A stretch of 64,000 bases of DNA, taken from contig NZ_JBLWFI010000001.1 in assembly GCF_048898065.1 (NCBI RefSeq), positions 682,001 through 746,000 on the forward strand. Reading direction: 5' to 3'. The notes under the pieces are model-generated. The model made no database searches. It was not told the DNA's origin and was given only the letters and a program-made list of their open reading frames with translations. Positions 15,544 to 24,124 of the stretch are shown piece after piece (position 1 is the first letter of the stretch; each line of letters begins with the position of its first letter). The DNA comes from Tepidibacillus_B infernus (GTDB lineage Bacteria > Bacillota > Bacilli > Tepidibacillales > Tepidibacillaceae). The position numbers were made by a program, and so were the translations under genes.

Positions 15544-15572
15544 CTAAAGGATTTAAAAAAGCACTAATTTGT

Positions 15573-15604
15573 AAAAGCATCCAAACATTTGGATGCTTTT
15601 TATT
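15573..15604 (+). terminator. Intrinsic terminator
   Basis: A stem of at least 10 bp (15573-15582 with 15591-15600) followed by T-rich sequence. Confidence 0.85.
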
Positions 15605-15610
15605 GAGCTC

Positions 15611-15661
15611 TCCAGAAAAGTAGTCCGAAAACGATTCGAAGAAATTGGTCGCTTTTGAGGA
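15611..15661 (+). repeat. Possible degenerate copy C of the dispersed hairpin repeat
   Basis: Shares an AAAAGT-like left arm, an internal ATTCGAAG identical to copy A, and a CTTTTG-GG right arm at matching spacing with copies A and B. Its own stem is imperfect (a 2x2 mismatch). Homology is a judgement by eye. The rest of 15605-15856 holds only the mecA promoter. Confidence 0.4.
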
Positions 15662-15729
15662 TTTTCTTATGCAACTCTTTTCAATTTGAAACGTAAAATG
15701 ATGTATAAGCGTTAAATAATAAGACTTAG

Positions 15730-15758
15730 TTTTCAAACATATCATTTATTGTTATAAT
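15730..15758 (+). promoter_or_regulatory. Probable SigA promoter of mecA-ddl
   Basis: TTTTCA (15730-15735) and consensus TATAAT (15753-15758) at 17-nt spacing, with an extended TGT just before the -10. Confidence 0.6.
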
Positions 15759-15856
15759 ATAATTTATACTTTTATTTATTACATTTTCGAACTAAAGTAG
15801 GCTATTCATCATATTCTGTATTACAGGTTTTGTAATTTGAAAGGGGGGTCCCTATC

Positions 15857-16447
15857 ATGCGCGTAGAACGATTAGGTAAAGACAAAATCAAAATCTTTTT
15901 AACCTTAGATGATTTGAGTGATCGTGGCATTAAAAAAGAAGATCTTTGGACAGACGTACCTAAAGTGCATGATCTATTTAATGAGATTATGGAAGAAGCT
16001 TATGAGGAATTAGGATTTGAATTATCAGGACCCGTCGCTGTAGAAATATTTGCTCTTCCTGCACAAGGGATGGTTGTAATTGTATCGAAAGGAAAAGAAC
16101 AGATTTGGGCAGATGAAGAGACTGATGAAGATCTATTTGCTTTGGAAGTTACTTTAGAGGAATCAGATTCTATCATCTTTGCTTTTAAGGATTTTGAAGA
16201 TCTAATCGAAGCAGCCAAGCGAGTAAATTCATATTTAATGTATGGTGGAGAATTATACTTCTATAAAGGACATTATATTTTAGTTTTTGATCAAATGGAC
16301 GTTCTAGACAAAAATGTAGATGATTTCATTGCATTGCTTTCAGAGTATGGAGAAGTGTCTCCAATATCAAAAGCCGTTCTTGAAGAATATGGGAAAGTAG
16401 TTGTGAAAGAGGATGCAGTTAAAATTTTAATTAACCACTTTTCATAA
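15857..16447 (+). CDS. mecA: Adaptor protein MecA
   Basis: A 196-aa adaptor that delivers substrates such as ComK to the ClpC-ClpP protease in bacilli. The N-terminal substrate-binding domain begins MRVERLGKDKIKIFLT, followed by DLWTDVPKVHDLFNEIMEEA. The C-terminal ClpC-binding domain holds the FKDFEDLIEAAKRV and YFYKGHYILVF segments. An acidic linker separates them. The length is close to B. subtilis MecA, slightly shorter in the linker. An AAGGGGGG ribosome site is 12 nt upstream. No terminator separates it from ddl, so the two are probably cotranscribed. Confidence 0.93.
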   Translation: MRVERLGKDKIKIFLTLDDLSDRGIKKEDLWTDVPKVHDLFNEIMEEAYEELGFELSGPVAVEIFALPAQGMVVIVSKGKEQIWADEETDEDLFALEVTLEESDSIIFAFKDFEDLIEAAKRVNSYLMYGGELYFYKGHYILVFDQMDVLDKNVDDFIALLSEYGEVSPISKAVLEEYGKVVVKEDAVKILINHFS

Positions 16448-16482
16448 ATAAACATACAGACAGTCATGAGGAGTTGAATGGT

Positions 16483-17418
16483 TTGTTAAATGTTGCTGTG
16501 ATTTATGGAGGAAAATCAAAAGAAAGAGAAGTTTCGCTAAGAAGTGGTAAAGGTGTAGCTAATGCGTTAAAAGCAAAAGGGTGTAATGTAAAAGAAATAG
16601 ATTTTACGTCTATGGATTTTATATCTAGTCTTCAAGGAGTCGATCTCGTTTATTTAGCATTACATGGCCGATTTGGAGAAGATGGTCGGATTCAGGGCTT
16701 ATTAGATATATTGGAGATTCCTTATGTTGGGTCTGGAGTCCTTGCAAGCGCTCTAGCTATGGATAAAGCGAAAGCTAAAAGAATTTTTGACTATGTTGGA
16801 ATCCGTGTAGCAAAAGATTTATTCGTTCAAATAGAAGATAAAGAAAGATTGAATTTTGATGCGATTGAAGAAGATTTTGGATTTCCTCTTGTTGTTAAAC
16901 CTAATCAAGAAGGCTCCACGATTGGTCTCTCCATTGTTAAGAATAAAAGTGAGTTAAAAGAAGCCATAAATCATGCATTTACCTTCGATAAACAAATTCT
17001 TATTGAAGAATTTATTTCTGGTACTGAAGTGACAGTGGCGGTATTAGAAACAGCATCAGAGATTCAAGCTTTACCAATCATTGAAATTATACCAAATAAG
17101 AATCAGTATTATGACTATGAATCAAAATATGCCCCTGGTGGTAGTGATCACATTATTCCTGCAAGAATTAATAAAGAAACTGAAGGTTTATTGAAAAAAT
17201 GGGCAATAGAAGCACATCGCCAATTAGGATGTGAAACTTTGTCTCGAGTTGACTTTATTATTCCTAGCGATGGAAGTTTACCAGTTATTTTAGAAGTAAA
17301 TACTTTACCTGGAATGACAGAAACTAGCCTTTATCCCGATGCAGCCAAAGCAATTGGGTTAAGTTATGAGGATATTGTATACAAATTGGTTGAAATTACA
17401 TTGGATAAACAAAAATAA
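16483..17418 (+). CDS. ddl: D-alanine--D-alanine ligase
   Basis: ATP-grasp enzyme making the D-Ala-D-Ala dipeptide for peptidoglycan. Visible are the N-terminal VIYGGKSKEREVSLRSG, ALHGRFGEDGRIQGLLD with the substrate-binding region, KPNQEGSTIGLS, EEFISGTEVTVAVLE, and the metal-binding EVNTLPGMTETS. The YYDYESKY segment keeps the tyrosine of D-Ala ligases and gives no hint of a D-lactate (vancomycin-resistance) type. The start is uncertain: TTG 16483 is preferred because GAGGAG ends nine nt before it, whereas TTG 16474 touches that site. It has about 311 aa. Two tandem terminators follow. Confidence 0.93.
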   Translation: MLNVAVIYGGKSKEREVSLRSGKGVANALKAKGCNVKEIDFTSMDFISSLQGVDLVYLALHGRFGEDGRIQGLLDILEIPYVGSGVLASALAMDKAKAKRIFDYVGIRVAKDLFVQIEDKERLNFDAIEEDFGFPLVVKPNQEGSTIGLSIVKNKSELKEAINHAFTFDKQILIEEFISGTEVTVAVLETASEIQALPIIEIIPNKNQYYDYESKYAPGGSDHIIPARINKETEGLLKKWAIEAHRQLGCETLSRVDFIIPSDGSLPVILEVNTLPGMTETSLYPDAAKAIGLSYEDIVYKLVEITLDKQK

Positions 17419-17433
17419 TAAAATTGACCTATA

Positions 17434-17468
17434 AAAGACCTATTTTTTATAAAAACAGGTCTTTTTTT
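17434..17468 (+). terminator. Intrinsic terminator 1 after ddl
   Basis: An 8-bp stem (17434-17441 with 17457-17464) followed by seven T. Confidence 0.75.
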
Positions 17469-17517
17469 CTTAGTTCATATTATTTTTTTATAATGCCAAC
17501 ACTCTATTTATTGCTTT

Positions 17518-17544
17518 AGACCTAGATACAAAATAGGTCTTTTT
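17518..17544 (+). terminator. Intrinsic terminator 2 after ddl
   Basis: A 7-bp stem (17518-17524 with 17534-17540) and T run. The stem sequence repeats the AGACCT/AGGTCT of the first terminator, so the pair looks like a duplication. Confidence 0.7.
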
Positions 17545-17558
17545 GATTTGTTTGGGAT

Positions 17559-17605
17559 TTGTTAACATTTTCAATATAGGCATTAACGCTTGATTATGTT
17601 AACAA
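17559..17605. promoter_or_regulatory. Inverted 10-mer pair upstream of fla/che
   Basis: TTGTTAACAT (17559-17568) and its exact reverse complement ATGTTAACAA (17596-17605), each built on the palindrome GTTAAC. They lie 70-115 bp before the candidate -10. A two-site operator is possible (inference). Confidence 0.4.
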
Positions 17606-17648
17606 TGTTACACTTTTAGTCAAATTTACAGAGATTTTATAAAGAAAT

Positions 17649-17680
17649 TGTCGAAACGTGAAGGAATTTAGTGCTACAAT
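17649..17680 (+). promoter_or_regulatory. Candidate fla/che promoter with overlapping Spo0A box
   Basis: An extended -10 (TG-C-TACAAT; hexamer 17675-17680) lies 46 nt before flgB. No good -35 hexamer sits at ideal distance; instead a perfect TGTCGAA (17649-17655), the Spo0A box consensus, covers the -35 area. This would let phosphorylated Spo0A shut or modulate motility transcription (inference). Confidence 0.5.
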
Positions 17681-17726
17681 ATGGAATGATGTTATCTTAG
17701 GAAAAACCTCTTAAGGAGGATTAGAT

Positions 17727-18146
17727 ATGAATATATTTTCAAACAATATCAATTTATTACAACGGGCGTTAGATGTATCATCTTTACGACAAAAAGTGTT
17801 AAGTAATAACATTTCTAATGTTGATACACCAGGATATAAAACATTGGACGTCTCTTTTGAAGATATCTTAAAAAATGAACAGGAGAAAAGTATAAAAATA
17901 CCCAGGTTTAAAGGCTATCGAACTGATCCTAGACATATAGCTATCGGTTCACAAATGAACGATTTGTTTCAACCGAAAATAGTAGTTCAAAACCAGACTT
18001 CTATTTTTAATCATGAAAATAATGTTGATATTGAATCAGAAATGACCAAGTTAGCAGAGAATAACCTGTGGTATAATACCTTAACCCAAGTCACGAATAA
18101 AGAATTTGGTATGTTACGTTATGTAATTACAGAGGGGAGAAGATAA
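17727..18146 (+). CDS. flgB: Flagellar proximal rod protein FlgB
   Basis: First gene of the fla/che operon, 139 aa, normal length. It carries the rod-family N-terminal signature NNISNVDTPGYKTLDVSFED and a C-terminal helical stretch ending in ITEGRR. It is exported by the flagellar apparatus and forms the proximal rod with FlgC, FlgF/G-type proteins and FliE. A strong AAGGAGGA ribosome site precedes the ATG. flgC follows after 3 nt. Confidence 0.96.
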   Translation: MNIFSNNINLLQRALDVSSLRQKVLSNNISNVDTPGYKTLDVSFEDILKNEQEKSIKIPRFKGYRTDPRHIAIGSQMNDLFQPKIVVQNQTSIFNHENNVDIESEMTKLAENNLWYNTLTQVTNKEFGMLRYVITEGRR

Positions 18147-18149
18147 TCA

Positions 18150-18602
18150 ATGAAATTATTTTCGACTATGGATATTAGTGCCTCTGCTTTAACTGCCCAA
18201 AGACTAAGAATGGACGTTATTTCTTCTAACATTGCAAATGCAGAAACAACTAGGGATAAGTATGTTGATGGAAAATGGCAGCCTTATACTCGGAAAATGG
18301 TTGCTTTACAACCAAATACTAGCCTAAGTTTTGACACGGTTTTAAATCAGTATACTGCCGATACACCCTATGTAGCAGGAGTGAGAGTATCTAAAATTGT
18401 TGAGGACAAAACACCTTTTAAACAAGTATATCAACCTAACCATCCCGATGCAGATGAAAATGGTTTTATTTCCTTGCCAAATGTAGATATATTGAAAGAA
18501 ATGGTTGATATGATATCGGCAACACGAGCTTATGAAGCGAATGTCACAGCATTAAACTCTACTAAATCGATGTTGATGAAAGCTTTAGAAATTGGAAAAT
18601 AG
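18150..18602 (+). CDS. flgC: Flagellar proximal rod protein FlgC
   Basis: A 150-aa rod protein with the shared signature (MDVISSNIANAETTR) near the N-terminus, an internal YVAGVRVSKI segment, and the typical C-terminal NVDILKEMVDMISATRAYEA followed by a heptad helix. Normal length. Translationally close to flgB and 16 nt from fliE. Confidence 0.96.
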   Translation: MKLFSTMDISASALTAQRLRMDVISSNIANAETTRDKYVDGKWQPYTRKMVALQPNTSLSFDTVLNQYTADTPYVAGVRVSKIVEDKTPFKQVYQPNHPDADENGFISLPNVDILKEMVDMISATRAYEANVTALNSTKSMLMKALEIGK

Positions 18603-18618
18603 AAAGGAAGTTTTTTAA

Positions 18619-18921
18619 ATGGTAGAAAATATTAGTCTACTTACGGGCTTGTCGAATAATATAACAAATCAAAAATCTATACAATCTGTCCCAAATGCTT
18701 CAACTCCTTTTTCTGATGTTTTAAATAATGCTTTAAAACAAGTAGATGAAGATCTTAAAACAGCTTCGGTATTAAGTAATAAAGTTGCAACTGGAAACGT
18801 GACAGACCTTCATCAAGTGATGATTGGGCTCGAAAAGGCAAACCTGGGTTTACAACTAACTGTTCAGGTTAGAAATAAAGCAGTTGAAGCTTACCAGGAA
18901 ATCATGAGAATTCAAGTATAA
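18619..18921 (+). CDS. fliE: Flagellar hook-basal body protein FliE
   Basis: A 100-aa rod/MS-ring junction protein. The C-terminal half is diagnostic: TGNVTDLHQVMIGLEKANL and LQVRNKAVEAYQEIMRIQV, where the final residues are nearly invariant in FliE. It joins the rod to the FliF ring and is an early export substrate. It sits between flgC and fliF as in other bacilli. Confidence 0.95.
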   Translation: MVENISLLTGLSNNITNQKSIQSVPNASTPFSDVLNNALKQVDEDLKTASVLSNKVATGNVTDLHQVMIGLEKANLGLQLTVQVRNKAVEAYQEIMRIQV

Positions 18922-18950
18922 TTCCTTGGTAGGTGAGGAGAGATCACATT

Positions 18951-20531
18951 GTGAATGATTTTTTGATGAAATATAAAACTAGATTTCTAAATTTCTGGCA
19001 ACCATTAGAGAAAAAAAGAAAAATCATGCTCATTTCTACAGCGATTCTATTACTGAGTTCTTTAACTATTTATACGATTTTAGCTACTAGAACACAATAT
19101 GAATTAGCATTTAGAGATTTGAATGAAAAACAAGCAGGGACAATTGTCAAAAAATTAGATGAGATGGGAGTTCCTTACCAATTAAGTGCTGGTGGGACAA
19201 GCATTCTTGTACCTGAAGCCCAAGTGTCAAAAGTGAAGGTCACCTTGGCACAGGAGGATGTTTTGGGAAGTGGAAATATTTATTCTAAGTTTTGGGATAA
19301 TTCTTCTTTTGGAATGACTGATTCTCAATTTAAAGTTCTGGAACGAGGAGCAATAGAACAGGAATTGCGTGATCTAATCGTTAACGGAATAAAAGGTATA
19401 AAAGATGCACAAGTGATGATTACAGTACCAGAGGAAAAAGTTTTCTACAGTGAGGATCAGGATAAGTCAACTGCCTCTGTCGTAGTAGACGTTGATCCAA
19501 GTGAGCAATTAAGTCCAAATCAGATTAAAAGCATGTATAAATTAATATCTTTAAGCGTTCCTAATCTTCCTGTGGAAAATATTACTGTAGTAGACCAGTA
19601 TGGGGAAACATTGGAATACATAACAAATGACCAAGGGTCAATAAATCTAAATTCATATGATCAACAGAGACAAATCCAATTAAAGTTTCAACAAGATCTT
19701 AAGAAAGATTTAGAAAGAATGTTAGGTACGGTTCTTGGACAAGATAAAGTAATTGTTACCGTTTTTGCAAAAATGAATTTTGATCAAGAAAAAACGGTTC
19801 AAAACCTTAAAGAACCTGTTATAGACGGTAGAGGAATTGAACGTAGTGTTGAAAAAATACAAGATTCTTTCACTGGGCAAGGAAGTACACCAGGTGGAAT
19901 AGCTGGAACAGGGAATACACAAGTTCCTACCTATCAATCAGGAGATAGTAATGCCGGTAGTTCCGAACATCTTGAAGAAAGAATAAATTACGATGTGAAT
20001 GAAATAACCAAGGAAATTGTCAGCAGTCCTTATCGATTAGAAGATTTAAGTATCAATGTAGTTGTTGATTTAAAAGACGACACAGATCCGAATTCACAAG
20101 CTGCACAAACCAAACAAGCGATTAGAGATTTAATTAAACCAATTGTTTTGGCTGCCATTGGTAATCAATCTGATAATACTTTAAATCAAACAGCAATCGA
20201 TCAAAAAATAGCAGTTGTAGCTCATACCTTCCAAAGTCAGTCACCATTAGTGAACAATAATGGCGGGTCGATGAATCCCCTTCTATTCTATGGGGCAATT
20301 GGATTATCTGTATTAGCTATTGGTGGAGTTAGCTATACTGTCGTAAGACGTAGGCGTAAAAAGCGCGAAGATGAAGAAGAACTTGTATCAACGGAAGTAA
20401 ATCCTCCAGAATTTGATTTTACCCCAGTGTTGAGTGAGGAAGCAGTACTTCTTCAAGAAATACAAAAATTAGCCAAACAAAAACCGGAAGAATTTACAAA
20501 ATTAGTACGAGCTTGGTTATCAGAGGAGTAA
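18951..20531 (+). CDS. fliF: Flagellar MS-ring protein FliF
   Basis: A 526-aa integral membrane ring protein that seeds basal-body assembly. The first transmembrane helix is at about residues 24-42, then a periplasmic-side ring-building region (ALRDLNEKQAGTIV-like, ERGAIEQELRDLI, VMITVPEEKVF), a second helix at about 440-460 (NPLLFYGAIGLSVLAIGG), and a short cytoplasmic tail that binds FliG (PEEFTKLVRAWLSEE). The frame opens at a GTG at 18933, but that overlaps the GAGGAG ribosome site, so the GTG at 18951 is the likely start. Confidence 0.95.
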   Translation: MNDFLMKYKTRFLNFWQPLEKKRKIMLISTAILLLSSLTIYTILATRTQYELAFRDLNEKQAGTIVKKLDEMGVPYQLSAGGTSILVPEAQVSKVKVTLAQEDVLGSGNIYSKFWDNSSFGMTDSQFKVLERGAIEQELRDLIVNGIKGIKDAQVMITVPEEKVFYSEDQDKSTASVVVDVDPSEQLSPNQIKSMYKLISLSVPNLPVENITVVDQYGETLEYITNDQGSINLNSYDQQRQIQLKFQQDLKKDLERMLGTVLGQDKVIVTVFAKMNFDQEKTVQNLKEPVIDGRGIERSVEKIQDSFTGQGSTPGGIAGTGNTQVPTYQSGDSNAGSSEHLEERINYDVNEITKEIVSSPYRLEDLSINVVVDLKDDTDPNSQAAQTKQAIRDLIKPIVLAAIGNQSDNTLNQTAIDQKIAVVAHTFQSQSPLVNNNGGSMNPLLFYGAIGLSVLAIGGVSYTVVRRRRKKREDEEELVSTEVNPPEFDFTPVLSEEAVLLQEIQKLAKQKPEEFTKLVRAWLSEE

Positions 20532-20544
20532 GGGGGATCGAATA

Positions 20545-21552
20545 GTGAAATTACAAGAATTAACCGGTAAACAAAAAGCAGCAATTCTATTGATATCCCT
20601 TGGGCCTGAAGTATCAGCTCAAATTTTTAAATATTTGCGTGAAGAAGAAATTGAACAACTTACCCTTGAAATTGCGAATATGCGTAAAGTTGAAACAACA
20701 GAAAAAGAAAGAGTGATGCATGAGTTTCATCAACTTGCTATTGCCCAAGATTACATTACCCAAGGTGGGATTGAGTACGCTAAAGATATTTTGGAAAAAG
20801 CATTAGGGCAACAAAAGGCAATCGATGTCATTAACCGTCTGACTGCATCTTTACAAGTTCGTCCATTTGATTTTGCTAGAAAATCTGATCCAAACCAAAT
20901 TCTTAATTTCATCCAAAATGAACATTCGCAAACCATTGCATTAGTTTTATCATATTTGCAAGCGGAACAAGCTGCCATGATCTTATCCGCATTGCCTCAA
21001 GATCGGCAAGCAGATGTAGCAAGAAGAATTGCTACAATGGATGCTACTTCTCCTGAGGTGATTAGTCAGGTAGAACGAGTTCTAGAACAAAAACTATCAG
21101 CAACAGTACAACAAGATTATACAAGTGCTGGGGGTATCGAGAGTATTGTTCAAATATTAAATGGTGTAGATCGTGGTACAGAAAGAACGATCTTAGATTC
21201 ACTTGAAATCGAACATCCAGAATTAGCGGAAGAAATTAAGAAAAGAATGTTTGTATTTGAAGATATCGTTAATTTGGATAATCGTTCTATTCAAAGAGTG
21301 ATTAGGGATGTAGAAAATGCCGATTTACAATTGGCCTTAAAAGTGGCAAGTGAAGAGGTTAGAGATGCAGTATTTCGTAATATGTCGAAGCGAATGGTAG
21401 AGACATTCAAAGAAGAAATGGAATTTATGGGACCTGTTCGATTAAGGGATGTTGAAGAAGCACAAACAAGAATTGTTGCAACCATTCGCCGTTTAGAAGA
21501 AGCTGGCGAAGTCATCATTGCACGTGGTGGAGGCGATGATATTATTGTCTAG
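20545..21552 (+). CDS. fliG: Flagellar motor switch protein FliG
   Basis: A 335-aa C-ring protein that couples ion flow through the stators to rotation. It begins LTGKQKAAILLISLGPEVSA. The middle domain holds the EHPQ-like motif region (NEHSQTIALVLSYL), and the C-terminal charged helix that contacts MotA is present (DLQLALKVASEEVRDAVFRN, FMGPVRLRDVEEAQ). It starts at GTG with an AAGGGGGA ribosome site. Its end overlaps fliH. Confidence 0.97.
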   Translation: MKLQELTGKQKAAILLISLGPEVSAQIFKYLREEEIEQLTLEIANMRKVETTEKERVMHEFHQLAIAQDYITQGGIEYAKDILEKALGQQKAIDVINRLTASLQVRPFDFARKSDPNQILNFIQNEHSQTIALVLSYLQAEQAAMILSALPQDRQADVARRIATMDATSPEVISQVERVLEQKLSATVQQDYTSAGGIESIVQILNGVDRGTERTILDSLEIEHPELAEEIKKRMFVFEDIVNLDNRSIQRVIRDVENADLQLALKVASEEVRDAVFRNMSKRMVETFKEEMEFMGPVRLRDVEEAQTRIVATIRRLEEAGEVIIARGGGDDIIV

Positions 21553-22351
21553 AATATATAAATCGATTCAATATAAAACAGATCAGAAAAAAGTGATAAA
21601 CCATATTCAAAAAATCTCGAACATGGTTCCTTCACTAGATTTAGAGGTAGAACAAGAAGAATCTAAAAACGATGAACAAATGACGAAGGTGGATCAGATA
21701 TTAAAGGATGCCGAGGAAATGGCAGAAAGAATGCTCTACCAAACAAAGATCCAAATTGAAGAAATGAAGGGACAAGCTAAAAGAGAAATTGAAGATTGGT
21801 GGGAATATAAAAGACAAGAAGATGCTAATCTTATTGAAATAGTAAAAAAAGATGGGTTTCAGAGTGGTTATGAAGAGGGTTTAAAAAATGCAGAAGCAAA
21901 AATGCAAGAACAATATCTCTCTCTATTTGATCAAGCGCAAAAAATACTCAAGGAAGCCTATCAATTAAAAGAACAAATTATTAGTGAAGCTGAACCCATA
22001 CTTGTTGATTTAAGTGTTTCAATCGCTCAAAAAATTATACTTAAAGAAATTGAAATGAATCCAGATATTATAAAAGCCATTACGAAAGAAGCTTTGAAGC
22101 AAACTAAAGAATTAGAAAAAATAACGATCAATGTAAGTCCCAATCATTTTGCGTATTTACATAATGCTAGAGATGAACTGCTTTTAGAACTTCATGGACA
22201 AGTTGAATTATTGATTTTCCCCGACCCTACAATCGATCATGGGGGATGTGTGATTCGAAATTCATCAGGTACATTGGATGCAAGAATCGATACCCAATTA
22301 GAAGAGATTAAACAAGTACTGATGGATGTAATAGGTAGGCGAATGGAATGA
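21545..22351 (+). CDS. fliH: Flagellar export apparatus protein FliH
   Basis: A roughly 268-aa negative regulator and stator of the FliI ATPase. It has a long charged coiled-coil region (EEMAERMLYQTKIQIEEMKG), a GYEEGLKNAEAKM segment typical of FliH, and a C-terminal FliH/V-type ATPase subunit E-like domain (ILVDLSVSIAQKIILKEIE to RIDTQLEEIKQVL). The start is uncertain: I prefer TTG 21545, 11 nt after GGTGGAGG, overlapping the fliG stop by 8 nt; ATG 21536 is too close to that site. It overlaps fliI by an ATGA. Confidence 0.9.
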   Translation: MSRIYKSIQYKTDQKKVINHIQKISNMVPSLDLEVEQEESKNDEQMTKVDQILKDAEEMAERMLYQTKIQIEEMKGQAKREIEDWWEYKRQEDANLIEIVKKDGFQSGYEEGLKNAEAKMQEQYLSLFDQAQKILKEAYQLKEQIISEAEPILVDLSVSIAQKIILKEIEMNPDIIKAITKEALKQTKELEKITINVSPNHFAYLHNARDELLLELHGQVELLIFPDPTIDHGGCVIRNSSGTLDARIDTQLEEIKQVLMDVIGRRME

Positions 22352-23676
22352 CTTCAGGAATTGATGTTGAAAGTTTAAAAGATGCTGTCATTCACTCAAA
22401 TCCAATAAGAATGTACGGTAGAGTAACACAAGTGATTGGCTTAACGATTGAATCTCATGGACCTGAATGTAAAATTGGTGATGTTTGTTTTATTTACCCT
22501 ATTGATAGAAATCAATCGGTTAAAGCGGAGGTCGTTGGGTTTAAAAATAATCGAGTATTGTTAATGCCATTGGGAGAACTAGGGTCAATCGGTCCTGGAT
22601 GCGATGTAATCAATACAGGTTATCCTTTAAAGGTTAAAGTTGGGCTTCCTTTACTTGGGAGAATTTTAAATGGTTTAGGTGAGCCTCTTGATCAAAGACC
22701 CCTACCACCTGGACTCGGATTATACTCAACAAATCAGCTTCCTCCAAACCCATTGACAAGACCTAGAATAACTGAACCCATCAGTTTGGGTATAAGAGCA
22801 ATTGATGCACTTCTTACCGTAGGGAAGGGGCAAAGAATAGGTATTTTTGCTGGAAGTGGTGTTGGAAAAAGTACATTACTTGGAATGATCGCACGAAACA
22901 CCTCTGCTGATGTAAATGTGATAGGATTAATCGGTGAGCGGGGAAGAGAGGTTAGGGACTTTATTGAGAGAGATCTAGGTGAAGAAGGGCTTAAAAAGTC
23001 AGTCATTATAGTAGCCACTTCAGATCAACCCGCATTAGTAAGAATCAAGGGTGCAATGATCGCGACTAGTATAGCAGAATACTTTCGCGATAAAGGTTTA
23101 AATGTCAATTTAATGATGGACTCTATCACACGTTTTGCCATGGCTCAACGCGAAGTTGGATTAGCAATAGGTGAACCTCCAGCTACAAAGGGATATACAC
23201 CTTCTGTTTTTGCACTACTACCAAAGTTACTTGAACGAACAGGTACAAATCAATATGGAACAATAACAGCGTTGTATACGGTATTAGTAGATTCAGATGA
23301 TATGAATGAACCTATTGCTGATGCTGTCAGGGGAATCTTAGATGGGCATATTGTCTTGGATAGAAAATTGGCACATAAAGGCCATTTTCCTGCAATTGAC
23401 CTTTTAAGTAGTATAAGTCGCTTAATGAAAGATATTGTGGATGTAGAACAGAATGAAGCTGCTGAAAAACTAAAAAGACTATTAGCTGTATATAGAGATG
23501 CTGAAGATTTAATCAACATAGGGGCTTATCAAAAAGGTTCGAATCCTTTGATAGATCAGGCGATTGACCTATACCCAATGATTGAAAACTTTACGAAGCA
23601 GGGTGTTGATGAAAAAGCAATATTTGAGGATTCAGTAAAGGACTTAATCCATACATTTAAGGAGATTATGGTATGA
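22348..23676 (+). CDS. fliI: Flagellum-specific ATPase FliI
   Basis: A 442-aa ATPase related to F1 beta that energises unloading of export substrates at the flagellar gate. Walker A is GIFAGSGVGKSTLLG (about residue 170), followed by GLIGERGREVRDF, the Walker B region LNVNLMMDSITRFAMAQREV and the GYTPSVFALLPKLLERTG block. Full length. Coupled by ATGA overlaps with both fliH and fliJ. Confidence 0.97.
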   Translation: MTSGIDVESLKDAVIHSNPIRMYGRVTQVIGLTIESHGPECKIGDVCFIYPIDRNQSVKAEVVGFKNNRVLLMPLGELGSIGPGCDVINTGYPLKVKVGLPLLGRILNGLGEPLDQRPLPPGLGLYSTNQLPPNPLTRPRITEPISLGIRAIDALLTVGKGQRIGIFAGSGVGKSTLLGMIARNTSADVNVIGLIGERGREVRDFIERDLGEEGLKKSVIIVATSDQPALVRIKGAMIATSIAEYFRDKGLNVNLMMDSITRFAMAQREVGLAIGEPPATKGYTPSVFALLPKLLERTGTNQYGTITALYTVLVDSDDMNEPIADAVRGILDGHIVLDRKLAHKGHFPAIDLLSSISRLMKDIVDVEQNEAAEKLKRLLAVYRDAEDLINIGAYQKGSNPLIDQAIDLYPMIENFTKQGVDEKAIFEDSVKDLIHTFKEIMV

Positions 23677-24110
23677 GGAAATTTGAATTTCATCTTCAAA
23701 AAATTTTAGATATGAAAGAAAAAAAGAGAGAGCAAGAGGAATGGAATTATACAAAAATTTTACATCATTTACTAGAAGAAAAAGATCGTTTGACAGAACT
23801 TATGAACCAAAAAAATAAGCTGCAGGAGGAAATTATACTTCATCAAAGGCAAGGTATTTTAATCAATCAAATTCATCAGTCCCAGGATTATTTAAGTTAT
23901 TTAGAAGTCTTGATTGAACAAAAAAAACAAAATGTAAAAAAAGTAGAAGAAGAATTATCTATTAAACAAAAAAAGCTACAGGAATTAAAAATAGATGAAA
24001 AGATTTGGACTAATTTGCGTGAAAAAAAATGGCAAGAGTTCGTTATCGAAAATAATCGTTTAGAACAAAAAGAGCTTGATGAATTGGTAACCCAACGTAC
24101 TTATGTGTAG
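23673..24110 (+). CDS. fliJ: Flagellar export chaperone/stalk protein FliJ
   Basis: A 145-aa almost wholly alpha-helical coiled coil starting FEFHLQKILDMKEKKRE, a typical FliJ N-terminus. FliJ sits in the FliI hexamer like a rotor stalk and contacts FlhA. The composition is K/E/Q-rich with no other domain. The overlap with fliI and order before the MotE-like gene match bacilli. Confidence 0.93.
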   Translation: MRKFEFHLQKILDMKEKKREQEEWNYTKILHHLLEEKDRLTELMNQKNKLQEEIILHQRQGILINQIHQSQDYLSYLEVLIEQKKQNVKKVEEELSIKQKKLQELKIDEKIWTNLREKKWQEFVIENNRLEQKELDELVTQRTYV

Positions 24111-24124
24111 AAAGGGGTACGAAA

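Noticed and set aside
15224..15745. 173-aa leftward open frame
   Set aside because: It overlaps the small rightward membrane gene, its terminator and the mecA promoter, has no ribosome site, and its composition is that of an antisense frame.
16474..16482. TTG 16474 as ddl start
   Set aside because: It touches the GAGGAG site directly; TTG 16483 has normal spacing.
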